DNA from: Trissonchulus latispiculum
Lineage: Eukaryota > Nematoda > Enoplea > Enoplida > Ironidae
Length of the DNA: 64,000 nt
NCBI GenBank assembly: GCA_030248195.1
Contig: JASAND010027999.1
Coordinates: 1 to 64,000, forward strand
Direction of reading: 5' to 3'
Shown piece by piece: positions 50,301 to 59,589 of the stretch. The position numbers were made by a program, and so were the translations under genes. Position 1 is the first letter of the stretch. Each line of letters starts with the position of its first letter. The notes under the pieces are model-generated. The model was given only the letters and a program-made list of their open reading frames with translations, made no database searches and was not told the origin of the DNA.

Positions 50301-51834
50301 AATTTTTGACCAAGGGCCTTTTCGCGCTGCGAGTTAAACGAGTTAAAATTAACTCAACCCTTTTCGCGCACAGAGTTAAACAAGATAAACAGTTCGTTTT
50401 AACTCGCTTGTAGATTTAAACGAGTTAAAGAAATTTTAACTTTTCTCTTTTAGCTCGCGCGCGAAAAGCCCCAAGATTACTTAAGCTGTGACAATTTCTG
50501 GACACAGTTAAGTAGGAGGTGATTGTAGGAAATTCCCAACCCAACCCTAGAAGTTTCGTGTAGTCCACTGAATGTTTTGAATGCAGATTTTACTATATTG
50601 GACTTTGTTTTCTTTTCTATAGATACTCCAAATTGCTGGTCGAGCCGGGCGATATGGGACCTCATTTGAAGAGGGTGAAGTGACCACAAAATCAGCGTCC
50701 GATCTTGTCAATTTGAAAAGGAAAATGCAGGAAACTCCTGATCCAATTAGCCAGGCTGGACTATTCCCGACCGCCGAAATGATTGAAATGTTCTCATATC
50801 ATCTGCCCAAGGCCAGTCTTAGCAATCTGCTGGATATCTTTATGTCCATCTGTCAGATGAATGAGTCCCAGTTCTTTATGTGCAACATGACTGATGTCAA
50901 ATTTCTGGCCGATATGATTCAGCACATCACCCTACCGCTGAAAACTCGCTTTGTATTTTGTCTAGCGCCTATCAATAGAAATATTCCTTTCGTCTGTACC
51001 ATGTTTATCAAGTTTGCCCGTAAATTCTCGCGCGGGGAACCGCTAACGCTGGACTGGCTCTGCGGGGCCATCGGATGGCCGCTCAGTCATCCGCAGTCAA
51101 TTGTTGATCTGGTTCATTTGGAGTCAGTTTTTGACGTTCTTGATCTATACCTGTGGCTGGGCTACAGATTTGTGGACATGTTTCCGGACATGGATTTGGT
51201 ACGGGACGTTCAAAAGGAACTAGACCTCATCATTCAGGACGGCGTGTCCAACATCACCAGCCTGTTGCGCAGTTCGGAATCTGGGATCTCCTATGGGCTT
51301 GGACTGGCGGATCCGGACAATACGGAATTTGAGAGCCGTTCACGCTCTGATACCTACCTACGGGATCACAGTTTTTCCAATGACGCAGATGCCCCGGACA
51401 AGGCTGACGAAGAACAGCAACCTGTGGCGGAAGACTACAATCTGGAAAAGTCAGTGGAAGAAGCTGTTGAAGATTTGGACCGTTCTTCCCCTGCACAGAC
51501 TTCCGAGTTTGATCCTCGTCTGTACGTGAATATGACCAACGGTAGCAAACTGAAACCAAAGAAACAATCCAGACAGGAGAAATCCGAGCAGCAGAAAAGA
51601 GCGATCCCTGTGGCTTTGGCCAAAGGTCCGTTGACTCGACGACTAATGAACCAGGGAATACTAACTCCGGAAGTCATTCGTCAACTTCAGAAGGAATGGA
51701 CTTCTCCTTCCCCTTCCACGCCCTCCGGAAAACGGATACCAATCAGTGTAGCTACCAAACACTCTTCTGTAGCAACGAAACCCCCTCCTGTGACTACAAA
51801 ACACTCTCCTACTAGTAAAAAGGGGAAGAAATAG
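41046..51834 (+). CDS. SUPV3L1: ATP-dependent RNA helicase SUPV3L1/Suv3, mitochondrial
   Basis: Six coding exons (41046-41376, 43013-43501, 45050-45255, 47323-47578, 48668-48852, 50623-51834) join without frame error into 892 residues, slightly longer than vertebrate SUPV3L1. The first about 50 residues are rich in Arg, Ser and aromatic residues with almost no acids, as in a mitochondrial targeting peptide. The helicase core shows GPTNSGKT (motif I, about 233-240), DEIQ (motif II, about 317-320), [19 protein letters not shown] and QIAGRAGR (motif VI, about 492-499). The Suv3 C-terminal region follows ([41 protein letters not shown]). The last about 90 residues are a Lys/Ser/Thr/Pro-rich tail. 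Family role: unwinding RNA in the mitochondrial degradosome with the exoribonuclease PNPase. At least four of the five introns hold transposons. The start is the first ATG, preceded by 'tttttcag', so an upstream non-coding exon is likely. Confidence 0.93.
41403..41650. mobile_element. hAT-like left end in Suv3 intron 1
   Basis: A CATGCGCGTAGCCAG start followed by a G/C block resembles hAT termini in this window. No matching right end or target duplication was found, so it is a fragment. Confidence 0.4.
41928..42281. mobile_element. MITE with exact 15-bp TIR in Suv3 intron 1
   Basis: The termini CTGGCATTTTTTTAG are exact inverted copies. AAGCG flanks both sides (41923-41927 and 42282-42286), so the target duplication looks like 5 bp rather than 8. 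G-runs flank an AT-rich core. Confidence 0.75.
43013..43501 (+). CDS. SUPV3L1: Suv3 coding exon 2 (motif I)
   Basis: The acceptor is 'tttgttttgtag'. It starts by completing a Gly codon and reads [20 protein letters not shown]. It contains [31 protein letters not shown] and the Walker A box. It ends with one base before GTACGT, a strong donor. Confidence 0.93.
43566..43602. repeat. Exact 17-bp-stem hairpin in Suv3 intron 2
   Basis: AATGCCTACATGGTGCA (43566-43582) and its exact reverse complement (43586-43602) are separated by TGT. It lies about 65 bases downstream of the exon 2 donor site. Confidence 0.85.
43710..44966. mobile_element. Tc1/mariner-like MITE in Suv3 intron 2
   Basis: Inverted ends TATAGCAATGTTCACAAAAA are preceded and followed by TA, consistent with TA target duplication. 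The element is about 1.26 kb with no transposase frame. A copy of the same end lies at about 40893-40914. The inside includes a cluster of CACGTGAC motifs at 44401-44448. Confidence 0.7.
44401..44448. promoter_or_regulatory. Three CACGTGAC motifs at exact 20-bp spacing
   Basis: CACGTGAC starts at 44401, 44421 and 44441. The last two form the full GTCACGTGAC palindrome, the consensus (CLEAR/M-box) bound by MITF/TFEB-type bHLH-zip factors. They lie inside an intronic transposon. Binding activity is inference only. Confidence 0.4.
45050..45255 (+). CDS. SUPV3L1: Suv3 coding exon 3 (DEIQ box)
   Basis: The acceptor is 'cgctttcag'. It reads [12 protein letters not shown], then [20 protein letters not shown] and [15 protein letters not shown]. 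It ends on a codon boundary at a GT donor. Confidence 0.93.
45650..47267. mobile_element. hAT-type element in Suv3 intron 3
   Basis: The element is 1,618 bp, with exact CTAGTTGA repeats at 45642-45649 and 47268-47275. Termini: CAGGGTTTTTTT and, reversed, CAGGGTTTTTTTTGG. 'aaatgcacac' motifs repeat near both ends. The inside holds two copies of the G/C hairpin cassette (about 45807-45848 and 46191-46228) and an exact foldback element at 46427-46923. Confidence 0.85.
46427..46923. mobile_element. Exact foldback element nested in the intron 3 hAT
   Basis: Two 234-bp arms (46427-46660 and 46690-46923) read as identical reverse complements, including a 12-base C/G run, around a 29-base loop. TGATA flanks both sides (46422-46426 and 46924-46928). 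Each arm also holds its own hairpin (ATAAGAGTGTGAC paired with its complement). A decayed relative is at 4772-5085. Confidence 0.9.
47323..47578 (+). CDS. SUPV3L1: Suv3 coding exon 4
   Basis: The acceptor is 'ggttctttttcag', only 55 bp after the right end of a hAT element. It reads [17 protein letters not shown], then [15 protein letters not shown] and VIYGSLPP. Confidence 0.93.
47925..47953. repeat. TAAAG pentanucleotide repeat in Suv3 intron 4
   Basis: About five tandem TAAAG units. The rest of intron 4 (47579-48667) holds a G-run and AT-rich DNA without an element I can define. Confidence 0.8.
48668..48852 (+). CDS. SUPV3L1: Suv3 coding exon 5
   Basis: The acceptor is 'tactttag'. It reads [20 protein letters not shown], then [20 protein letters not shown], and ends ILSTSQ at a CAG|GT donor. 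Confidence 0.93.
49552..50268. mobile_element. hAT-type element in Suv3 intron 5
   Basis: The element is 717 bp, with exact CGTACTGC repeats (49544-49551 and 50269-50276). Termini: CACTAGCGTAGATAC and, reversed, CAGTAGCGTAGATAC. It contains the hairpin cassette (about 50066-50104). Confidence 0.85.
50315..50470. mobile_element. Short MITE in Suv3 intron 5
   Basis: Inverted ends GGCCTTTTCGCGCTGCGAG and GGCTTTTCGCGCGCGAG are flanked by CCAAG on both sides (50310-50314 and 50471-50475). 'gagttaaa' and its complement repeat inside. Confidence 0.7.
50623..51834 (+). CDS. SUPV3L1: Suv3 coding exon 6 (motif VI and C-terminus)
   Basis: The acceptor is 'tcttttctatag'. It reads [20 protein letters not shown] and continues through the Suv3 C-terminal fold. 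It ends in a low-complexity tail ([15 protein letters not shown], later repeated VATK-type motifs) and TAG at 51832-51834. Confidence 0.95.
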   Translation: MLQIAGRAGRYGTSFEEGEVTTKSASDLVNLKRKMQETPDPISQAGLFPTAEMIEMFSYHLPKASLSNLLDIFMSICQMNESQFFMCNMTDVKFLADMIQHITLPLKTRFVFCLAPINRNIPFVCTMFIKFARKFSRGEPLTLDWLCGAIGWPLSHPQSIVDLVHLESVFDVLDLYLWLGYRFVDMFPDMDLVRDVQKELDLIIQDGVSNITSLLRSSESGISYGLGLADPDNTEFESRSRSDTYLRDHSFSNDADAPDKADEEQQPVAEDYNLEKSVEEAVEDLDRSSPAQTSEFDPRLYVNMTNGSKLKPKKQSRQEKSEQQKRAIPVALAKGPLTRRLMNQGILTPEVIRQLQKEWTSPSPSTPSGKRIPISVATKHSSVATKPPPVTTKHSPTSKKGKK

Positions 51835-52335
51835 ATTAGAATAGTATTTGTTTTCTAGTTTTGTATTTTGGAGAGTATGGATTTATCACATTTTCTCTGA
51901 AAAATCTGGAACAGGTTGAAATTCAAAATCCATATTGTGACTTATAGTCGGCATTCAGTTGTTTTCGGCAAATTTGCTTAGAACCGTTATTGTGATGAAT
52001 TGTGACTTTCCTTGTTCTGATTCAGAATCGTTGTTTTTTATGCATTTTCGTTTGATTCATGTTTTTGGCGAATCCTGATAGCTCAACTTTTGAGTTTGTT
52101 ATTGTTTGAGTTTGACTTGTTTGTTGTTGAGTTGTTATGCTGATTTATAAAGTTTCTTCAGCAAAGTAAAGCTTTTTAGCCCAACCTTCTCGCTTTCACC
52201 GGTTTTGGAAGTTTAATTGGTGTTTTAGTAGAGGAAGTTTGTATAAACGAAAGACTTGTTTATGCTGTTACTTACTATATTGTGGTATCGAAGTATGGAT
52301 TATAATTTACAATTCATAATTAATGGCTATTATTA

Positions 52336-53894
52336 CAGTGCTCGGACAGTTCCTACTTTTCCTACATTTTTCCTACTTTTTATGTTCCTACTTTTTTCCT
52401 AGTTTAGGTCAAATATTTCTACTTTTTCCTGCTTTTTTCCTGTGAAAGACGAAATCGACCTGATTTGACAGAAAATTGTTCAAAAAATCGCTGACTTTTT
52501 GATAATTTGGAAATAATCTGTAGTTTGTTTTGCTATGTTCCTTGCAATAAGGGAGATAATCAAACATAAAAATTCGCTGCATCAATCCCAATCGACTAGG
52601 TATCATCGGTTTTGCCAATTTCTATGGTAAAATTCAGATTTCATAAATCTTACGGCTGAGTGCTATTTGGCTTGGATTGGCCACGTTAGCTTAACAAAAA
52701 AGTGAGATCTTATTAAAACTACGTACCTCCCAGGTCCAGATTCCGCATAACTTGACAAAATAGTAGAAATTTGGTGTGGGTGTGTTTTTGGCTTCGCTAA
52801 ATTAGATTTTTTCAGGCTTGCAGGACCAGAGGAATCGAAAAATTCTAGCTTCAAATTGATTTCCTGTAAAGTTGAGGACTGAGATGGTTTTCGGGATTCA
52901 TAGAACAGCTGATTAAGCTTTTTGTTAACTTTCTATATGCTAAGATTTTAACTAGGATGCAAGTTTACATGAGTACACTGTTAACAATACGAGCTATCAA
53001 AATCTGAAAGGGATTTCAGATTTATGCTCTGCGACCTCGAAAACTCCTATACAACTTCAGAGTAAAATTCGGTTCCCCTTGTTCTCCTCTTGCGAATCCA
53101 AAACTTTAAAAACCGAAAAATTTAATGTCTGTATTCAAGTTTGTCGAAAACATACTCAAACCAAATTTAAGGTAATTTAGTCAAGTTTTCCGGACTATGG
53201 GCCTGGGCGAATCTTCACAAAACGCAAAGGTCGTAATATTCCACTATATAAACTCAGGTTTTGACTAGCAACGAATTGCCAACTTTAAATGCAATTTTGA
53301 GCTGTTCACTTGACACAGCCCAGAAAGAAAGAAAGTCATGTACCACCGAAATCTTAAGAATTCGGACCTCCGGTTTGACTCGGCTGACTTTTTCCTTGGC
53401 ACAAATTTTGGGGGGCGTTAAGTTTTTCGAAAAACTGCTGAAGACTAACTATTTTTGCTGTTGAGCTAAAAATTATGTATTTATTATTATATAGATGACT
53501 TTGGGGCAGGTCCGCTAAAACAAAAATAGCTTCCGGTCAGTGGTCAGTGAAATTGACGTCCCGTTAAGATGGAGGTTACTATCATTCTCGTAGGAAGTAG
53601 CAAGATGTTAAACGCTATCGAAATGTTTCTACAACTCTCCAAATACAAGGTTTTAATTTTGTAGAGGAAGGTATAAAATGCCGTGCACAAAATTCGCTCG
53701 ATAGCTCAAATTTTGTATCGTGGGCCGGTGGGGTACATGGACTCTGCCGACTTGTATTCAAAATTTCAAGCCGCTAGCTGTTGTTCGTTGTTCATTTCAT
53801 TCAAATTCCTACTTTTTTGTTAAAATTTCTACTTTTTGTTCCTACTTTTCCTACTTTTTTCCTACTTTTCCAAAATCGTCATGTCCGAGGCCTG
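52336..53894. mobile_element. hAT-like element downstream of Suv3
   Basis: Left end CAGTGCTCGGACAGTTCC and reversed right end CAGGCCTCGGACATGACG match well. 'cctactttt' motifs crowd both ends. The flanks are TATTATTA and TTATTATT, compatible with an 8-bp duplication in an AT-rich target but not decisive. About 1.56 kb without a transposase. Confidence 0.65.
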
Positions 53895-54729
53895 TTATTA
53901 TTTCCACTCAATTTAGGATGGCACGACAACACGAGCTTTACTCAATAAGGTCATCAATACGAGCATTACGATAAGCTGATTATCAGGAGAGGATGCAAGA
54001 ACATCAGAAAACTTACCTGTAGAACTTCTTACAAAAGTTACATTGTGCCGAAGTGTGCACATTGGTCGAGGTGGGACATTTTACTAGGACCAGTAGGAGC
54101 CGGAACTGAACCGGTAGTTGCAAGCTTGAAAAACTGATCTACTAATTTTTTGAAAAATTTAAAAAATTTGCAGAAATTTGTTTTTCATACAACGGTAAAA
54201 CTAAACTTTTCATTACTAAATTAAACGTATTTCCAACCACAGTTTTTACTTCGAAAACTGTGTTTCTACAGTTCTCAGCCAAGCTGGAAACCTCATTTTG
54301 TATGAAAAATTATACTGAAAGAATATTACCCCTTACCGTCCAGATCTGTCCTGTTTCTAAGACAGTTTTTCAGTTTTGGATGTTCTTATCATTCACTTTT
54401 CGCAGCCAGTGTTACTTCAACGGTAGGTAGTTGGTTAGGACTTAGAAATTTTGAACTGCATTTATACGTCAATACCGACATATAAAGAAATTATTTTTAT
54501 GTTAACCCGAATTTTTACCAATACACAGCTCTTAGGGCCGGCCGCTCTTAGCACAAAAATGCGACAACGGTAAATTCATCATGGTCACAGAATTGATTAA
54601 GGTGACACCATTTAAATTTAACAGAACAAGAATAGCGGTAATTTCCAAACAAACAGTCCGGGCCGCGTTGTAAAAGATTCTCCTAAGCCGCCTAGGAGCG
54701 CTCCTAACTTTGACTTAGGTGCTCACTTA

Positions 54730-55498
54730 CAGGGGCGCACCCAGGATTTGAAAAGGGGGGAGGTGGAGACGAAATAAATTTTTTGCTTTCGTCTGACACC
54801 TTTACGCGTGGGGGGGGGGCGGGATTGCGGCAAAGTTTTCAACAAAGTGTTCATTTTGGGAGCAGCAAAACTGACGAGATTTAAGACTAGTCACCAGCCG
54901 ACTCGGGTGGTCTGGGGGGCGGATCCACCCAGTAGTTGAGAAAATTTTTGAAATTTTGAAAAAACCGTAATGGAGATCTTTAAAAAGATTTTAATAAAAG
55001 TTAAATTCTTTGACATAATGGCAAAATAAGTAAAGTAAAGTAAAATGGAAATAGAAAAATAGAAAAGTGAAGCAGGCGCGAAAAATTGAGGTAAAAAAAG
55101 TTGTAAAAACATTGTAAAGGTTATTAAACATTAGCGCCGCAGGCGAGAAAAATTTTTAAATTCAGTTAGAAAGGCGTCGCCGGCCCGAAAAATTTTTAAA
55201 TTCAGTTAGAAAGGCGCCGCCGGCCCGAAAAATTTTTAAATTCAGTTAGAAAGGCGCCGCCGGCCCGAAAACTTTTGAAAATTCAGTTAGAAGAGCGCCG
55301 CAGTGGAGAAAAACTTTAAAAACCGAGATAGAAAAGCGCCGCAGGCGCGAAAAATTTTCATCATTTTTAATTTCATGCACTAAAAGTAGCTTAATTTTTG
55401 CTTCCTCCCCAATAATTCCCGGGGGGGGGGGCGGTCGGACAAAAAAAGGGGGGGGGTCGGAACCCCCCAACCCCCCCCCCCCCCCGGATGCGCCCATG
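54730..55498. mobile_element. hAT-type element with exact 8-bp TSD and internal tandem array
   Basis: The element is 769 bp, between exact CTCACTTA repeats (54722-54729 and 55499-55506). Termini: CAGGGGCGCACCCAG and, reversed, CATGGGCGCATCC. It contains the hairpin cassette (about 54904-54945) and a 40-bp tandem array. Confidence 0.85.
55130..55345. repeat. 40-bp tandem array inside the hAT element
   Basis: 'ttcagttaga' recurs at 55161, 55201, 55241 and 55282, each followed by a 'gcgccgc'-type block and 'gaaaaattttt'. There are about five units, the outer ones degenerate. Confidence 0.85.
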
Positions 55499-56049
55499 CT
55501 CACTTAGGAAAATCGGGTTTCAAAAGATTCTCTTAAGCTAGGAGTGCTATCCACCACTCCTAAGTTGCCTGAAATTAGGAGCAGCGCCAGCTAAACTTAG
55601 GAGAAATCTTTTGAAATGGGTTTAGGAGGTCTCCTAACTTCCTCCTAGACAGCTCTCAGACATCCTCCTAAGTACCCTCCTAGGAGGATACTTAGGAGAA
55701 TCATTTGCAACGCGCTTCTAAAAACTGATCCAGTCGTATCACAGTTTTCAATTCTTGTCCAGTAGTGTTGGTTATGTTCATTGTACATAATCTTCAGCGA
55801 AGCACCAGATTTTTGAACCTAACCTAAATTTTTTGAATTTTAACTAAACCTGTATTTTTACGTGGAACCAGAAGCTTGAAGCTTTAAAAATTATGATCAG
55901 GCTAACTTGTGTTACATTATACTCCATATTTGTCCAAAGGTTGTGAATCTGTGCTGTAATGAAATGATACACAGTTGAATTTAGACTGTGCCGTGACTGT
56001 GACTGGCTTTCTCCGAAAATATCCACTTGTTGACCTCAAAAATGGTTTT

Positions 56050-56250
56050 TGGCTTATACTGCCTTAACCATTACAGATAGCTCAAAAGTTGTAAAAGCAA
56101 AAATGTTCACTTTGGAGCCCTCTTTCCTGCCATAACAACCAATCCGGTGTATCGACTATGTACTGAGAGAATAATGGCAAAAACAAAACTTTCCTATCTT
56201 TCCACCCAAAAATGCGGGACTGGTCCCAGTATGTTAAAGAGCACCAAAAT
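56050..56250. repeat. Dispersed repeat, direct copy of 26090-26290
   Basis: Same blocks in the same order as the copy at 26 kb, with scattered differences. Ends not defined. Confidence 0.7.
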
Positions 56251-56656
56251 AATGTATTTTCAAAGTCTCATCATTTTCATAAAGAATTCGAGCCTGTAAG
56301 GTCAAATTTACACCGAACTATACCAGCACCTTAAGAAGTTTCCAAATCTGGCTTGCTGAGCCGATCGGGCCCGGTGAAGGCCTGTAATACAGAACAGTAC
56401 CAAATTATTTCTATTTCGAGCAAAATAGCGGTCACCCGCCCCACCACTCTGGCACTCTTATTACGTACTTACTGCTCTGCATGCTACAGGAAATTACAGG
56501 ATATCTCGTAGAAGCTATAAAACTCGACTTCAAGACGGCCCGAACTACAGATTCTTTGTTTTGATTTCCTGCCAGATGGCAACTCTTTTCATAGATATTT
56601 CGAGAAGATCAAAGCTAAGCTGGTTTGAATCTTATTTGTCTCTGTTTTTTTTCAGC

Positions 56657-57617
56657 ATGTCGGAAGATGTTGTCATCACAAATGGGGACTGTACACCTGA
56701 GGAGCTTAAAAGGTTCAGCAATGACCATATCAGCAGTGTGCCAAAAAAGCAACTTTCAACGACGGGCCAATTGTTAAAGAACAGCCCATGTTGTGACAAT
56801 TTCGATTCCCACGTGACTGAGTTGGTGCTTGACTATAATTTGCGATTGTCTTTGCCATTATATTTGAGCCAGTGCTTAGAGCTGAAACGGCTGTCCTGCC
56901 GCAGTAATGGTCTAACTTCGCTTGATGGGACTTGCTTTGAAGGACTATCCAAGCTTCAGTCCCTAAATTTGGCAGAAAATCGCATTTCTGAACTATGCCC
57001 AAGCATAGTGCGGTTGTGGACAGGTTTGCGCGAATTAGATTTAAGCGAAAATCAACTGCGAACCTTGCCCGTACAGTTGACTCATTTGACCCGCTTATCC
57101 TATTTGTCAGTGAACGATAATGAGTTAACAGAGTTGCCGTCCAATTTTGGAGAACTTGAAGCACTGACTGAATTGGACCTTTCCCAAAATCATCTGTCCC
57201 AGCTTCCAGCAAATTGTTTCGGTCACTTGAAGCATCTCACCGTACTGAGACTGTCCTACAATGAACTGACATGTCTTCCCAACGATATTACACAGCTGCC
57301 TTGCCTGCAGGAGTTGGATTTGACCGGAAATCTTTTAACAAAATTGGCGAATTGTAAAAAGTTTGCTGCACGAAAACATCTGAAACGTCTCTATCTCGAT
57401 TTCAACCTACTGGAACGACTACCACAGTGGCTGCGCGTTTGTACAATGCTTGAAGAACTGTCAGCTGCAGGAAATGCTATTTCCAGTCTTGTGTTCCCTT
57501 GCAATAGCGATCCCGGCTCTGCTCCCAAATTGAAGCATCTCGATCTGTCGGGAAACCAAATCTCTGATTTGCCCGATAAACTTTGTGAATTATCCTTGTT
57601 GGAATTCCTATATCTTG
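56657..57617 (+). CDS. LRR gene exon 1
   Basis: The acceptor 'tttttttcag' ends one base before the ATG, so a 5' non-coding exon exists upstream. Ends FLYL plus one base at GTAATT. Confidence 0.85.
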
Positions 57618-59147
57618 GTAATTTTTGTACCATATTACGTTGACGGATGTTCTGTAGATAGTCTTCGATGTCTAAAATAGAATGGGACAGCATTGTCTGT
57701 TTCGGTGTCTTCAACTTTAGTCTGCTCTGCACTTGTGTTTGGGGGAGAACCTTTCAAAATTAAATCACCTTTTCCCAAGGGATTATGTTTCTTTAGATTT
57801 TCGGTTTTTGCTGCCAAGTCAACGGAACTTCCAAAGAGTTATCTTTTGTCGAAATTACCGCACAGAAGACGTGCAGATTATGGGAAAATAAACTAAATTT
57901 CGCGGAAATATATATGTAGTTTTTATGTTACTTGTGTGATTATTAATACCGCTGGTGTTTTTAGGTTCATCTAAGTCTGTTGGTCGTGAGGAAACGTTCG
58001 CAGAAACCCCGACTAGTTGCAATTTGATTAAGCAATTGCCGGAAAGAATTGGACAGCTGAAGAATCTCAGGGAACTCTACCTCGATGATAATTTATTGTG
58101 CCATTTACCAGAATCAATTGGAGGTACTGTTTCCTTTATATTACATTTATAACTGAAACTAATAAAACTCTTTTAGCTTTTATGTATGTTCGTGGTTTGC
58201 CATTTGCAAAACTTTTTTAAAGTTAATTAATATAGATATATTAGTGTACCGAAGAAAACGTTTAGCTTGTTTCCGAAGATTAAACTTACGATTTGGACAT
58301 TGATGTTTTTCTGTTTGTAGACCTGTGCTGCCTGGAGCGTCTTGATTTGAGTAGAAATCAATTAAGCTGTCTCCCTGACAGTTTTTCGAATCTGTCTAAG
58401 CTTCAGTTCTGCTCTCTTTCATTCAATGCTTTAACCTGCCTTCCTGCACGGTTTAATGAATTGACAAACCTTAAAACTGTACTTTTGGATAGAAATAAAG
58501 TATGGATTTCACTCATATTTAATGTGATGCTTACTGGAGTAATCTTAGACTAAAATGTAAATTAATATGAAATTTAAATGTAAACATTAGGCTGTCCTTG
58601 ATATTTTGTTATCCTTCTTCGAAAATTGGCGGACATCCAGTTGTGAGAAAATGATCATTGTGTAAGAACTGAAATTGTCACTTCAGCACCTGATGAGACC
58701 CGAAAAATCAGGGTCTCTGGTGGGATTCGAACCCACGTCTTCAGGATTAACTGAACTACCGAGGATACCAACGCATAAAGCTTGCTAGAAAGAATTCATA
58801 TCCAAACTGAAGTGAGAATGAACTACTAATGGTTTATACAGCGTGGACATTACCTATCACCAGAAACATTGTATGTATTCAACAGGATTAGACTTCTAAT
58901 GGAAACACTTTCAACACTTGTGCCATATCTTGTTTAAAACGTTTTAAACAGTTTATAACCGCGATCTTCGCAGTATTATGTAATGCATATTAATTTATTA
59001 TTTTTGTTTCAGTTAAAGTCTTTGCCTAATGATTTGTGCAACGCCAAGGCTTTAATGGAATTGGATATATACGATAATGAAGTTGGCGATCTACCTATAT
59101 CAATGCTAAAACGTCTGTCTAAGCTGTCACGTTTTGATACGGGAATG
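56657..59147 (+). CDS. Leucine-rich-repeat protein, SHOC2/LRRC40-like type
   Basis: Four exons (56657-57617, 57965-58123, 58321-58499, 59013-59147) join in phase into 478 codons with no stop, so the 3' end lies further on. The protein starts MSEDVVITNGDC after a short polar leader of about 50 residues. About 15 LRRs of the L-x2-L-x-L-x2-N-x-L type follow, for example LRELDLSENQLRTLP, LTELDLSQNHLSQLP, LERLDLSRNQLSCLP and LMELDIYDNEVGDLP. No signal peptide or membrane segment is visible, so an intracellular scaffold is likely. The exact family is not resolved. The exon 1/2 junction adds about 20 residues (SKSVGREETFAETPTS) between two repeats, which is odd for an LRR. After 59147 a strong donor (GTATGT) follows. 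A charged frame at 59380-59589 (KNYKDLFETC, DKTLKQQTWIKEKF) could be the last exon, but the phase does not fit the nearest acceptor. Confidence 0.8.
57965..58123 (+). CDS. LRR gene exon 2
   Basis: The acceptor is 'ggtgtttttag'. The first 16 codons are not LRR-like; LIKQLPERIGQLKNLRELYL then resumes the repeat. Ends at GAG|GTACTG. Confidence 0.7.
58321..58499 (+). CDS. LRR gene exon 3
   Basis: The acceptor is 'ttctgtttgtag'. Reads DLCCLERLDLSRNQL and two further repeats; ends LLDRNK at GTATGG. Confidence 0.85.
58691..58770 (-). mobile_element. tRNA-like SINE fragment in the third intron of the LRR gene
   Basis: On the - strand a D-arm-like GGTAGTTCAGTTAATCC is followed closely by a perfect B box, GGTTCGAATCC (58723-58733), then a GAGACCC...GGGTCTC stem. 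The distance between boxes is too short for a real tRNA. Confidence 0.5.
59013..59147 (+). CDS. LRR gene exon 4
   Basis: The acceptor is 'tttttgtttcag'. Reads LKSLPNDLCNAKALMELDIY and ends RFDTGM before GTATGT. Confidence 0.8.
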
Positions 59148-59589
59148 GTATGTATGTATGGAGTAAGGGCCTCTGTTGTGGGGCAACTTTTTAAGAGGAA
59201 AGACTACGTAAATATCTCTTCGTTTCTGTCCAAAGTTAAATACGTATACATGCTCCAGATTGCCTTAATATTGCCTTAATAGGATTTCGATTTTTGTACT
59301 TACAATTTCCCTCCCGCAGACTCTAATATATCTAGTAAAATCATGAAAAACACAATAATCTGTCAATTGACACGAATCTGTGAAACACTGTGAAATCAAT
59401 GACAAATTAATTCATCTCAGAAAAAACTATAAAGATCTATTTGAAACTTGTATGAATAGAGAACATTCAAAGAAGATGTTCTTACGCAGCTTTGATAAAA
59501 CACTTAAACAGCAAACATGGATCAAAGAAAAATTCCAGCTTACTTGTGAAAATAACGTAAGAACACATTATTCACTGGAGAATGTATAG

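Larger units (their letters stand above)
54663..55715. mobile_element. Foldback MITE interrupted by a hAT element
   Basis: The left end CGCGTTGTAAAAGATTCTCC pairs with the reversed right end CGCGTTGCAAATGATTCTCC. The inside repeats CTCCTAA/TTAGGAG motifs many times. The hAT element 54730-55498 is inserted near the left end. Confidence 0.65.

Noticed and set aside
58691..58770. Functional tRNA gene on the - strand
   Set aside because: The B box is perfect, but the A-to-B distance is too short and no acceptor stem or complete anticodon arm can be formed.
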